The notes under the pieces: generated by a model
Told to the model about the DNA's origin: nothing
The model's database searches: none
The model's input: only the letters and a program-made list of their open reading frames with translations
Position numbers and translations under genes: made by a program
Source: an uncultured Lachnospiraceae bacterium
Lineage (GTDB): Bacteria; Bacillota; Clostridia; Lachnospirales; Lachnospiraceae
DNA length: 39,387 bases
Reading direction: 5' to 3'
Assembly (NCBI GenBank): GCA_934339135.1
Contig: CAKRHP010000023.1
Coordinates: 1-39,387 of the forward strand
In this document: in pieces, positions 6,967 to 15,325 of the stretch
Layout: each line of letters begins with the position of its first letter
Numbering within the stretch: position 1 is the stretch's first letter

Positions 6967-7197
6967 ATGAAAGAATTAGTGGAAGTTCTCGCACAGGCAC
7001 TTGTGGATCACCCGGAAGAGGTGGTCGTTACAGAGACTGAGACAGAGAATGAAATCCTATTGGAACTTAAGGTTGCTTCGGATGACATGGGTAAGGTTAT
7101 CGGAAAGCAGGGCCGTATTGCCAAGGCAATCCGTACCGTTGTAAAAGCGGCTGCCTACAATACGGACAAAAAGATTACTGTAGAAATCGGACAGTAG
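6967..7197 (+). CDS. khpA: KhpA, single KH-domain RNA-binding protein (YlqC family)
   Basis: 76 residues, a full-length YlqC/KhpA. The KH core is MGKVIGKQGRIAKAIRTVVK (the GxxG loop is GKQG) after an N-terminal strand-helix segment LVEVLAQALVDHPEEVVV. KhpA forms an RNA-binding dimer, with KhpB in several Firmicutes, and affects cell-wall and cell-division gene expression. Its place between rpsP and rimM is the conserved one. A perfect palindrome follows the stop codon. Confidence 0.95.
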   Translation: MKELVEVLAQALVDHPEEVVVTETETENEILLELKVASDDMGKVIGKQGRIAKAIRTVVKAAAYNTDKKITVEIGQ

Positions 7198-7211
7198 GTT
7201 CGTGAAAAACG

Positions 7212-7239
7212 CCTGTACATGATCATGTACAGGTGTATT
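7212..7239 (+). terminator. perfect 22-base palindrome with a T-rich tail between khpA and rimM
   Basis: The sequence from 7212 to 7233 is its own reverse complement (CCTGTACAT-GATC-ATGTACAGG in parts), followed by TGTATTTTTAC. It can fold as a 9-bp stem with a GATC loop. Inside an operon it probably acts as a partial terminator or processing site; it could also be a dyad DNA site. Confidence 0.6.
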
Positions 7240-7285
7240 TTTACTTTTAGGAAACTTTATCTGTTTTGTTATTTAAGGAGATCAA

Positions 7286-7789
7286 ATGGAAGATTATTTC
7301 AGAGTTGGCGTGATCGCCAATACACACGGGATCCGAGGGGAAGTAAAGGTTTTTCCGACAACGGAGGATCCGCAGAGATTTAAAGGGATGAAGGAGATCA
7401 TTCTGGATACTGGAAGTGAAAAAAAGGTTTTGGAAGTTGCTTCCGCCCGTTTTTTTAAGAATCTTGTGATCTTAAAATTTAAAGGGATTGATTCGATCAA
7501 CGATATCGAAAAATATAAGGGGAAGGATCTGTTAGTGACCAGAGAAAATGCCATTCCTCTGAATGAAGGTGAATATTATATTGCGGACATCATCGGTGCC
7601 ACAGTGGTTACAGAAGATGGGGCGCAGTTTGGAATATTAAAGGATGTATTAACAACAGGAGCCAATGACGTATACGTTGTGGACCATGAGGGGACAGAAG
7701 TACTGCTTCCGGTGATCCCTGACTGCGTGCTGGCGAGAGATATGGAGCAAAAGATTGTGACAGTCCATATTATGGAAGGGCTGATGTAA
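7286..7789 (+). CDS. rimM: 16S rRNA processing protein RimM
   Basis: 167 residues, normal length. It has the N-terminal RimM barrel (FRVGVIANTHGIRGEVKVFP) and a C-terminal PRC barrel (EYYIADIIGATVVTED, then ANDVYVVDHEG and LLPVIPDCVLARD). RimM assists maturation of the 30S head, binding S19. AAGGAGATCAA precedes the ATG. trmD follows, as usual. Confidence 0.97.
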   Translation: MEDYFRVGVIANTHGIRGEVKVFPTTEDPQRFKGMKEIILDTGSEKKVLEVASARFFKNLVILKFKGIDSINDIEKYKGKDLLVTRENAIPLNEGEYYIADIIGATVVTEDGAQFGILKDVLTTGANDVYVVDHEGTEVLLPVIPDCVLARDMEQKIVTVHIMEGLM

Positions 7790-7856
7790 AATACTTTCAG
7801 GACAGCAAAGACGCTGCCATAGAGTGACAAATTTCACATTGTGAGAGGTGAATCGG

Positions 7857-8597
7857 ATGAATTTTCATGTAATGACATTATTTCCGGAAATGATTGAGCG
7901 GGCCATGGGCGAGAGTATCACCGGACGGGCGATCAAGGCAGGCCATATATCAGTGAATGCAGTCAATATCCGGGATTTTGCCAACAATAAACATAACCGC
8001 GTGGATGATTATCCCTACGGTGGAGGTGCCGGTATGGTGATGCAGGCAGAGCCGGTATATCAGTGCTATGAGAGCATCTGCAGATCCATAGGAAACGCAA
8101 GACCGAGAGTTGTGTTTATGACGCCTCAGGGACGTACCTTCAATCAGCAGATTGCGGAGGAACTGTCCCGGGAGGAGGATCTGGTGCTGCTCTGTGGTCA
8201 TTACGAAGGCATTGACGAGCGGGTACTGGAAAAGATCGTGACAGATAACGTCTCAATCGGAGATTATGTGCTCACAGGCGGAGAGCTTCCGGCTCTGGTG
8301 GTGATGGATACCATTTCCCGTCTGGTGCCGGGTGTTTTAAATAACGGTATGTCGGCAGTCAAGGAGTCTTTTTCCGATAATCTGTTAGAATATCCGCAGT
8401 ACACAAGACCCGAGGAGTGGATGGGGGAAAAGGTTCCACCTGTCCTTCTTTCGGGACACCATAAAAATATTGCGGCTTGGTATCGGGAGCAGTCCATCCT
8501 GAGAACAGCAAAGAACAGACCGGATCTGTTGGAGAAAGCAGAACTGACAGAGAAGGAAAGACAATGGCTGAGACAGCAGTTGGAAGGGGAAGAATGA
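7857..8597 (+). CDS. trmD: tRNA (guanine37-N1)-methyltransferase TrmD
   Basis: 246 residues. A SPOUT-family knotted methyltransferase that makes m1G37 in tRNAs and prevents frameshifting. Visible are MNFHVMTLFPEM at the start, YPYGGGAGMVMQ, LCGHYEGIDERV, and the knot segment GDYVLTGGELPALV. GTG at 7848 is in frame but lies in the ribosome binding site GAGAGGTG, so the ATG at 7857 is chosen. The next gene starts 4 bases after the stop and is not rplS, the frequent partner. Confidence 0.97.
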   Translation: MNFHVMTLFPEMIERAMGESITGRAIKAGHISVNAVNIRDFANNKHNRVDDYPYGGGAGMVMQAEPVYQCYESICRSIGNARPRVVFMTPQGRTFNQQIAEELSREEDLVLLCGHYEGIDERVLEKIVTDNVSIGDYVLTGGELPALVVMDTISRLVPGVLNNGMSAVKESFSDNLLEYPQYTRPEEWMGEKVPPVLLSGHHKNIAAWYREQSILRTAKNRPDLLEKAELTEKERQWLRQQLEGEE

Positions 8598-8601
8598 CAT
8601 C

Positions 8602-9900
8602 ATGAGTAACAAAATATGGAAAGTAACGGTAATGATTCTGATATCCACGCTGATTTTGGTGGAGGCAGCACCGAGATTGCAGCTTTTGGCGGCAAATGAG
8701 GATGGTATGGCGACCACAGAGATCACCATAGACAATGGAACGGATGATCCGGATCCGACAGCCCCGGAGGATAAAACGGCTGAGACAGTTAAGCCGGTCA
8801 AAACGGCAAAACCTGCACAGGATAAAACGAAGCAGAAGGTGCCGGGTGGGAAGGATCCTTCATCGGATTCCAAGGCTCATAAAAAATCTGGTCAAACAAA
8901 ACACAGTAAAAAGAAAACACCGGCACAACCAACGCCGGTTCCGACATACCGCCCGATCGAGGGAAAGGTTCTTTTGCATAATTCCAGATACATGACGGAG
9001 ATTCAGCAGTTAAAAAAGGAAAATAAAAAGATTACCGGCAAAAGATCAGCTTTGATCACTAAGACACAGTCCTTAACCGTGCGACAGGCATATCTGAAAA
9101 AGATGCGCCGGGTCATTGGAAACAGTACCATGGCAGTAAAGGTGGCAGCAACGGGTACAGCAGTGTCCCGTGTGGTATCCTCCGCTGCGGTGCAGGGCTT
9201 TGATTCCACTGTGGATCAGGTGGTATATCAGGGATATATTTTATGTGATCCAAATTATTTTGATGTACTCAGTGTATCAGGAATGGATGCGTTTTTTGAG
9301 GAAAACGACACGATCGATCTGGGGACATATCTGGATAAGGAGATTGATGACTGTGGACAAAAGCTGGTACGGTTAAAACGACCGGTGCACAAGATCAGAA
9401 AAAAGTATGAGAAAATACATTCCCGCTATGTAAAGGGAATGAAACATCATAATCCGGTGATCTTTAATCCCTATGACCTGACAGTGAAAAGCTATGCTAC
9501 AGTTCCACAGATGAGAAAAATGCTAAAGGGAAGCGAAATGGTGACTTTGGCTCCGGTATTTGTGAAAGCAGAGCATAAATACGGTGTCAATGCAGTAGGT
9601 CTTGCGTCTGTTGCTGCGTTAGAAAGTGCCTGGGGAACCTCTCGGAGAGCCAGAGAGGATCATAATCTGACCGGCTTTGGAGTCAGCTCTGATGACGCAG
9701 AGGGAATTAATGCATCCGGTGATCAGGAAAATATTATGAGGACTGCCCGCTGGCTGGCAAAAAGCTATCTGGCACAGGATGGTGTCTATCATCTGGGGAA
9801 TGGACTGCCGGAGCTCAACAGGCATTATTCTGCTTCTTATGAATGGGCATGGAAGGTGGAGCATTGTGCACACCGGATGTTTGAAAAACTGGGGGATTAA
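8602..9900 (+). CDS. secreted glucosaminidase-domain cell-wall hydrolase
   Basis: 432 residues. A signal peptide (VTVMILISTLILVEAAP) is followed by a Pro/Thr/Lys-rich linker to about residue 110, a charged helical region, and a C-terminal glucosaminidase domain (about residues 310-430, PF01832-like). The domain shows APVFVKAEHKYGVNAVGLAS, the likely catalytic glutamate in ALESAWGTS, and HNLTGFGVSSDD. It should cleave glycan strands of peptidoglycan between N-acetylglucosamine and N-acetylmuramic acid. It starts 4 bases after trmD, is probably translated from the same message, and abuts apbE. Alternative: an enzyme mainly used during sporulation. Confidence 0.85.
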   Translation: MSNKIWKVTVMILISTLILVEAAPRLQLLAANEDGMATTEITIDNGTDDPDPTAPEDKTAETVKPVKTAKPAQDKTKQKVPGGKDPSSDSKAHKKSGQTKHSKKKTPAQPTPVPTYRPIEGKVLLHNSRYMTEIQQLKKENKKITGKRSALITKTQSLTVRQAYLKKMRRVIGNSTMAVKVAATGTAVSRVVSSAAVQGFDSTVDQVVYQGYILCDPNYFDVLSVSGMDAFFEENDTIDLGTYLDKEIDDCGQKLVRLKRPVHKIRKKYEKIHSRYVKGMKHHNPVIFNPYDLTVKSYATVPQMRKMLKGSEMVTLAPVFVKAEHKYGVNAVGLASVAALESAWGTSRRAREDHNLTGFGVSSDDAEGINASGDQENIMRTARWLAKSYLAQDGVYHLGNGLPELNRHYSASYEWAWKVEHCAHRMFEKLGD

Positions 9901-9901
9901 T

Positions 9902-10966
9902 ATGACAAAACAGGCAGGAATAAGAAAAAAGCTCCCTGCAATATGTCTGATCGTAACCATGGTGATATGCAGTATGACGGGCTGCGTATCACCCTTTTCA
10001 AATACAGAGAAAAACAAGGATACATTATCCATATCCGGTTTTGCATTTGATACAACCTACACGATCACCATATATAAGGGAGGCAGTCAGAAGATACTGG
10101 ATCAGTGTGTTTCTCTTTGTACAAAGTATGAGAAGCTGTTTAGTACCACACGTAAGGACAGTGAGCTTTATCAGATCAATCAGGTCAGCCGGGAGGCGGC
10201 GCAGAGTGGAGAGAAGGACGGAAGTCTGGATCTAAAAGTATCAGATGATATGAAAGATATCCTTCAAAAAGGCTTGTATTACAGCCGTATTTCCAAGGGA
10301 AGTTTTGATATTACTATCGATCCGGTCAGCAGTCTGTGGGACTTTTCCTCCGGAAAGGGAACAGTGCCGGAGGCGTCAGAGATAGAGAAAGCACTTTCTT
10401 ATGTAGATTACAAAAAGATAGCATTAAAAAAGAATGTGCTGACACTGAAAAAATCCGGCATGGAACTGGATCTGGGAGGAATCGCCAAGGGATATATTGC
10501 TGACCGGCTGAAGGAGTATCTGTCCCAAAAAGGGGTCACATCCGCAGTGATCGACCTGGGAGGTAATATTCTCTGTATGGGAGGAAAAAGTGAGTCTGAA
10601 GGGTTCCGGATCGGGATACAACAGCCCTTTGCTGATCGCAGCGAGACGGTGAGCGTGGTAAATATCCGGGATAAGTCAGTAGTATCCTCCGGGATTTATG
10701 AGAGATATATTAAAGCGAAGGATGGCACCCTGTATCATCATATCTTAAATCCACAAACGGGATATTCCTATGACAATGATCTTATGGGTGTGTCCATTAT
10801 ATCGGACAAGTCAGTAGACGGGGACGGGCTTTCTACCACGGCATTTGCATTGGGACTTTCCCATGGAATGAAGCTGATTAATACCATGGATGGTGTGGAG
10901 GCACTATTTATCACAAAAGACGAAAAACTTCATTACTCTGACGGATTTAAATTATATATGGACTGA
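9902..10966 (+). CDS. apbE: ApbE family FAD:protein FMN transferase, lipoprotein
   Basis: 354 residues. The N-terminus is a lipoprotein signal (LPAICLIVTMVICSMTGC) with the lipidated Cys in the MTGC lipobox. The ApbE fold shows AFDTTYTITIY, GSFDITIDPVSSLWDF, LDLGGIAKGYIADRL, VIDLGGNILCMGG, and the metal/FAD site VDGDGLSTTAFALGL. ApbE attaches FMN to Thr/Ser of extracytoplasmic flavoproteins such as Rnf and Nqr subunits. No Rnf gene is in the window. It starts one base after the hydrolase stop, so the two are coupled. Confidence 0.94.
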   Translation: MTKQAGIRKKLPAICLIVTMVICSMTGCVSPFSNTEKNKDTLSISGFAFDTTYTITIYKGGSQKILDQCVSLCTKYEKLFSTTRKDSELYQINQVSREAAQSGEKDGSLDLKVSDDMKDILQKGLYYSRISKGSFDITIDPVSSLWDFSSGKGTVPEASEIEKALSYVDYKKIALKKNVLTLKKSGMELDLGGIAKGYIADRLKEYLSQKGVTSAVIDLGGNILCMGGKSESEGFRIGIQQPFADRSETVSVVNIRDKSVVSSGIYERYIKAKDGTLYHHILNPQTGYSYDNDLMGVSIISDKSVDGDGLSTTAFALGLSHGMKLINTMDGVEALFITKDEKLHYSDGFKLYMD

Positions 10967-10973
10967 CAGAACA

Positions 10974-11003
10974 GTCATAATGACCTTTTGGAATGCATAT
11001 AGA
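10974..11003 (+). promoter_or_regulatory. sigma-E-like sporulation promoter for spoIVA
   Basis: GTCATAAT (10974-10981), a 14-base spacer and CATATAGA (10996-11003). This resembles the mother-cell sigma-E pattern known in Bacillus, where spoIVA is a sigma-E gene. The match was judged by eye. Confidence 0.4.
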
Positions 11004-11077
11004 TAGACAAACAGCAAACCATGCAATGCCCGGTCGGCATGTACCAGTGCATTGCCAACGCATTCCGGGAGGTAGCC

Positions 11078-12553
11078 ATGGAGGAATTTCAGGTATATAC
11101 AGACATCGCCAGCCGAACCAATGGCGAGATTTACTTAGGAGTATGCGGACCGGTCCGCACGGGAAAATCTACGTTTATCAAGCGGTTTATGGAGCTTTTA
11201 GTGCTCCCAGCCATTACCAATGAGCATGACCGGCAGAGAGCAGTGGATGAACTGCCACAGTCAGCAGATGGTAAAACGATCATGACCACAGAGCCAAAGT
11301 TTATCCCGAAGGAAGCTGTGGGAGTCCGTCTGATGGGGGATAATGAGGTCAAAATACGTTTGATCGACTGTGTGGGGTATATTGTCAATGGAGCAAACGG
11401 TCTGACAGAGGACGGCGAGGAGCGTATGGTCATGACACCATGGTCTAAGGAGCCGATGCCTTTTACACAGGCGGCAGAGTTTGGAACGCAGAAGGTGATC
11501 CATGATCATTCCACCGTGGGAGTTGTGGTGACTACAGACGGAAGCATCGGGGAACTGGAGCGGGGCGTTTATCTGGAAGCAGAGGAGCGGACGATCCGGG
11601 AATTAAAAGAGATTGGAAAAGCCTTTGTGGTGCTTGTCAATTCCACTCACCCTTACAGTGAGGAAACCGTAAATGTGGTTCAGGAGATCAGGGACAGATA
11701 TGATGTGGAAGCAATGGCGGTGAATGCCAGCCAGCTTCGCAAGGAGGACATTTTGGAGATCATGGAACGGATCCTTCGGGCATTTCCGGTGAGCCAGATC
11801 GAGTTTAATCTGCCGAAATGGGTGGAAATGCTGCCAAACAGCCACTGGCTTAAGGTGGAATTATTTGAAAAAGTGCGTCAGATCCTGGCAGGGATCGCAA
11901 AGATCAGTGATGTGACCAGAGAGCGTTTTCAGGTGGATAGTGATATGATCAAGGAGTTTCATATCCGCAAGATCGGCATGGAAAACGGAAAGGTGCTGAT
12001 CGATACCCTGTTTGATGATACGAAATATTATCAGATTCTCAGTGAGCTGGTGGGAACGGAGATTCCGGGAGAATATCAGTTGATCCGCCTGTTGAAGGAA
12101 TACGTCGCCCAGAAGGAAGAGATCGGCAAGATCGGGCAGGCATGGCAGGAGGTACATCAGAAGGGATATGGCGTGATCACACCGACAACGGATGAGATCA
12201 CCATTGAGGAGCCACAGCTCATTCATCATGGCAATAAATATGGTGTGAAGCTGAAGGCGGTGAGTCCGTCCATACATATGATCCGTGCCAATATTGAGAC
12301 AGAGATCGCACCGATCGTGGGTACGGAGGAGCAGGCAAAGGATCTGTTAGATTATATTGCTGAACAGGAGGGACCGGATAAGGACGGGATCTGGGACACC
12401 AATATTTTTGGCAAGACGGTACGGCAGCTGGTGGATGAGGGCATGAGCGGAAAGGTTAATAAGCTGACCCAGGAAAGCCAGTTAAAGCTGCAGGAAACCA
12501 TCCAGAAGGTGATCAACGACAGCAATGGTGGTCTGGTGTGCATCATTATTTAG
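11078..12553 (+). CDS. spoIVA: stage IV sporulation protein A, spore coat morphogenetic ATPase
   Basis: 491 residues, against 492 in Bacillus subtilis. The Walker A motif is GVCGPVRTGKSTF (P-loop near residues 24-32), followed by LIDCVGYIVNGANGL as the Walker B/switch region. The C-terminal end GGLVCIII is the hydrophobic tail typical of SpoIVA. SpoIVA polymerises on the forespore outer membrane after ATP hydrolysis and is the base of the spore coat. An in-frame ATG at 11021 has no ribosome binding site, whereas GGGAGG at 11067-11072 serves the ATG at 11078. It marks the organism as an endospore former. Confidence 0.97.
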   Translation: MEEFQVYTDIASRTNGEIYLGVCGPVRTGKSTFIKRFMELLVLPAITNEHDRQRAVDELPQSADGKTIMTTEPKFIPKEAVGVRLMGDNEVKIRLIDCVGYIVNGANGLTEDGEERMVMTPWSKEPMPFTQAAEFGTQKVIHDHSTVGVVVTTDGSIGELERGVYLEAEERTIRELKEIGKAFVVLVNSTHPYSEETVNVVQEIRDRYDVEAMAVNASQLRKEDILEIMERILRAFPVSQIEFNLPKWVEMLPNSHWLKVELFEKVRQILAGIAKISDVTRERFQVDSDMIKEFHIRKIGMENGKVLIDTLFDDTKYYQILSELVGTEIPGEYQLIRLLKEYVAQKEEIGKIGQAWQEVHQKGYGVITPTTDEITIEEPQLIHHGNKYGVKLKAVSPSIHMIRANIETEIAPIVGTEEQAKDLLDYIAEQEGPDKDGIWDTNIFGKTVRQLVDEGMSGKVNKLTQESQLKLQETIQKVINDSNGGLVCIII

Positions 12554-12590
12554 AGAAATACTCGAAACAGTTCATCGAATTTTCATATAT

Positions 12591-12636
12591 ATACGGTACA
12601 ATGTTGCTTGAAAAGGTGCAGCTTGTACCGTATTTT
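12591..12636 (+). terminator. strong hairpin between spoIVA and the alarmone synthetase
   Basis: ATACGGTACAA (12591-12601) pairs perfectly with TTGTACCGTAT (12623-12633), 11 bp with a 21-base loop and a short TTTT. It probably ends the spoIVA message. It lies 22 bases before the next start codon, so it could also be a leader structure of that gene. Confidence 0.55.
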
Positions 12637-12657
12637 ATTACAATGGAGTAAATGATT

Positions 12658-13284
12658 ATGGATGAAAAACAGAGTACATATTATGGAGCATATTATGAAC
12701 CATTGAAGGAGTTGGAGCAGGAAGTGCTTTGGTGGCTTTCGGAACTGGTAGACGGTCTTTCGAACCGGCAGGGAGAGAGACCGGTGGAGCATATCCGCAG
12801 CCGGATCAAATCCGCAGATGGAATGAAAGAAAAATTGGCCAGAAAGGATCTGTCACAGGATGTAGAAACGGCGGTGGGATCCATATCAGATATTATTGGT
12901 TTTCGGCTGGTGACACATTTTGTAGGAGATGTGTATGAACTCGTAAAGTCCATGAAGACGGACAGCAGATATCCGGTAGTAAAGGAAAAGGATTACATCG
13001 CAAGTCCAAAACCAAACGGATACCGCAGTTACCATGTGATCATAGAATGTCCGTTCCCAGCGGCAGCAAAAGGTTCAATCCGGGTGGAGATACAGCTTCG
13101 GACTATTGCCATGGACTGTTGGGCGAGTCTGGAGCATGAGATGAAATACAAGAAGAATATCAGCAATGCGGCACTGATTGAAAAAGAGTTAAAGCGGTGT
13201 GCCGGGGAGATGGCATCCACAGATCTGTCTATGCAGACGCTGCGGGATATGATCCGGGAACCGGGAAAGGTAGGAGGAGCATGA
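12658..13284 (+). CDS. small alarmone synthetase (RelQ/RelP type GTP pyrophosphokinase)
   Basis: 208 residues, the size of stand-alone (p)ppGpp synthetases; no hydrolase, TGS or ACT domain. Synthetase motifs are IKSADGMKEKLARKDL, ISDIIGFRLVTHFVGDVY, KDYIASPKPNGYRSYHVI, and VEIQLRTIAMDCWASLEHEM. It transfers pyrophosphate from ATP to GDP or GTP. ATG at 12652 is also in frame but only three bases from GGAG; the ATG at 12658 is better spaced. Its stop overlaps the next gene (ATGA), tying it to a two-component system. It looks closer to RelQ than RelP, a judgement by eye. Confidence 0.92.
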   Translation: MDEKQSTYYGAYYEPLKELEQEVLWWLSELVDGLSNRQGERPVEHIRSRIKSADGMKEKLARKDLSQDVETAVGSISDIIGFRLVTHFVGDVYELVKSMKTDSRYPVVKEKDYIASPKPNGYRSYHVIIECPFPAAAKGSIRVEIQLRTIAMDCWASLEHEMKYKKNISNAALIEKELKRCAGEMASTDLSMQTLRDMIREPGKVGGA

Positions 13285-13949
13285 AAATATTATATGCAGA
13301 AGATGAGATGGGACTTTCGATGGCAGTTTCAGAGGTGCTGAAGATGGAGGGCTTTGAGGTGACGGCAGTGATGGATGGTCTGGCTGCCGATGAGATTTTG
13401 CAGAAGGAGCATTTTGATCTGGTTGTGCTGGATATTATGATGCCGGGAATGGAAGGAACACAGGTAGCACAGAATATGAGAAAACGATCCGATTATACAC
13501 CGGTTCTGCTGCTGACGGCAAAGGCGGAGACCGAGGACCGGATCAAGGGACTGAATATGGGAGCCGATGATTATCTGGCAAAACCTTTTGCCATGGGAGA
13601 ACTTGTGGCAAGAGTGAAAGCTATGATCCGGAGAAACCGGGAGTATCAGCAGACGGTTTTAAATCTTGCCAATGTGACACTGGATCTGGAGAGTAATGAG
13701 CTTTCTGCCAAATCAGGCAGTCTGATCCTCAGTGTAAAGGAGGCAAAGCTTCTGGCTCTTTTTCTGGAAAAAGAAGATATCAGCTATTCCGTGGAAGAAA
13801 TTGCCGGCCAGGTTTTTCAGGGGGAGGTCAGTGCCGAGGAGATTTCTCTTTATATGGCATATCTCAACAATAAACTGGTACAGATTCATGGAAATCTGCA
13901 GCTTACGATGGAGGATGGAAGGGTTTCGGCAGAAAAGAAGGAGGGATAA
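13281..13949 (+). CDS. OmpR-type response regulator with a divergent output domain
   Basis: 222 residues. The receiver domain (1-118) is complete: acidic pair ED at 7-8, phosphoacceptor D51 in VLDIMMPGM, Thr in LLLTAKAE, and K101 in LAKPF. Residues about 128-222 correspond to the winged helix of the OmpR family, but the recognition-helix segment reads SAEEISLYMAYLNNKL, without the usual run of basic residues, and the final GxGY hairpin is missing. It may bind DNA differently or act through protein contacts. It overlaps the alarmone synthetase by 4 bases and lies 3 bases before the kinase, so the pair is cognate. Confidence 0.88.
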   Translation: MKILYAEDEMGLSMAVSEVLKMEGFEVTAVMDGLAADEILQKEHFDLVVLDIMMPGMEGTQVAQNMRKRSDYTPVLLLTAKAETEDRIKGLNMGADDYLAKPFAMGELVARVKAMIRRNREYQQTVLNLANVTLDLESNELSAKSGSLILSVKEAKLLALFLEKEDISYSVEEIAGQVFQGEVSAEEISLYMAYLNNKLVQIHGNLQLTMEDGRVSAEKKEG

Positions 13950-13952
13950 GTC

Positions 13953-15194
13953 TTGGGAAAACTACGATGGCGTCTTGTGGGAATTGTTTTTTCGTCTGTT
14001 GTGGCAGTATTTGCTATTATGAATTTACTGTTGATCTTTTGCCTTCGTACCTACAATAACGATCAGGCAGATCAGATGACACAGATCATCAGGGAAAATG
14101 ACGGGACGGTTCCTCAACTGGAGGATTTTGATAAAAAATCAGTCAAAAAGCAGATCTTTGGTGGAAATTATATAGAGTTTAATGAAGAATCGGCATTTCG
14201 GACCCGTTATTTCTGTGTGACCGTAAATTCGGACAAGCAGATATTGTCTGTGGATATGGATCATATTGCGGCAGTAGATGAAAAAAAAGCGGTCCGTATG
14301 ACTAAGATTGCACTGTTTGTAAAAAAAGAAGTGGGAAATGTAGGAAATTATCGCTTCCGAAAGGAATATTCGGAGGGGGAGGTCACAGACATTATCTTTT
14401 TGGATTGTAAGGAAAATCAGGAATTTTACCGGCTGGTAGTGACACTGACCGTAAGCGTATCCATTCTTCTGACAATGCTGATCACGATCATATTTATTAT
14501 AGCTTCGAAACGTGTGGTGCGTCCTTTCGAGGTGAATTCCCAAAGACAGAAGCAGTTTATCACGGATGCCAGTCATGAACTGAAAACTCCCCTTTCCATT
14601 ATTTCTGCGAATGCAGAGGTATTACAGTATAAAGGAGAACAGAATGAGTGGCTTCAGAATATCGTGGATCAGACGAAGAGAATGGGAAAATTGATCAATC
14701 AGCTTCTGGTATTGGCAAAGTTAGATGAGGTTCAGGAGAAAAATGACCGGCAGGATGTGAACATGAAGGAACTGGTGGAAAAGGTGGTAGAGCCTTTTGA
14801 TGAGGTGCTGGAACGCAAAAACGTGAAGCTGGTGACGGAACTGGAAGATAATCTGCAGATACGGGTCAACAGAGAGCAGATGGAGCAGCTGATCACAATA
14901 TTAATGGATAATGCGGCAAAATATGTCAGCGAGGGAGGAGAGATTATCTGGAAGCTTGCAAAGGTTCATAGGGGCATCAGTTTTTCTGTGACCAACACGA
15001 CGGCTCAGGAGAATGTGGACACAAAGCATCTGTTTGACCGGTTTTACCGGAATGACAGCTCCCGTTCCTCGAAGACCGGGGGGCATGGAATTGGTCTGTC
15101 TATAGCGAAAAAGATCGTAGATGCCCACAAGGGTAATATCACAGCGAAAGCAGAGGGGAAAACAGTCACTTTTTCCGGCTTGATCCAGGGATAA
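13953..15194 (+). CDS. membrane sensor histidine kinase
   Basis: 413 residues. TM1 is about residues 7-31 (VGIVFSSVVAVFAIMNLLL) and TM2 about 160-184 (LVVTLTVSVSILLTMLITII), with an outer sensor region of about 125 residues that I cannot classify. There is no clear HAMP. The HisKA box is TDASHELKTPLSI with H208, then the ATPase N box MDNAAKYVSEGG and G box GGHGIGLSIAKKI. The start is TTG at 13953, set by GGAGGG 8 bases upstream. Its partner is the regulator just before it. Confidence 0.93.
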   Translation: MGKLRWRLVGIVFSSVVAVFAIMNLLLIFCLRTYNNDQADQMTQIIRENDGTVPQLEDFDKKSVKKQIFGGNYIEFNEESAFRTRYFCVTVNSDKQILSVDMDHIAAVDEKKAVRMTKIALFVKKEVGNVGNYRFRKEYSEGEVTDIIFLDCKENQEFYRLVVTLTVSVSILLTMLITIIFIIASKRVVRPFEVNSQRQKQFITDASHELKTPLSIISANAEVLQYKGEQNEWLQNIVDQTKRMGKLINQLLVLAKLDEVQEKNDRQDVNMKELVEKVVEPFDEVLERKNVKLVTELEDNLQIRVNREQMEQLITILMDNAAKYVSEGGEIIWKLAKVHRGISFSVTNTTAQENVDTKHLFDRFYRNDSSRSSKTGGHGIGLSIAKKIVDAHKGNITAKAEGKTVTFSGLIQG

Positions 15195-15228
15195 TAGGGA
15201 GAAATGAAAATATAAATCCATTTATGAT

Positions 15229-15257
15229 TTGACAAGCTTTTGCCATACTGCTATAAT
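15229..15257 (+). promoter_or_regulatory. consensus sigma-A promoter for the NlpC/P60 gene
   Basis: TTGACA (15229-15234), a 17-base spacer and TATAAT (15252-15257): a full match to both hexamers at the optimal spacing. Transcription would begin near 15264, leaving a leader of about 60 bases. Confidence 0.88.
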
Positions 15258-15325
15258 TCTTTTGTAATATATATGTAACATTTGACTTGAATATGTAATA
15301 TTCTTGAATAGAAATGAGGATTTGT

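Noticed and set aside
15282..15310. Second promoter (TTGACT) for the NlpC/P60 gene
   Set aside because: No acceptable -10 lies at the right spacing, and a full consensus promoter is present just upstream.
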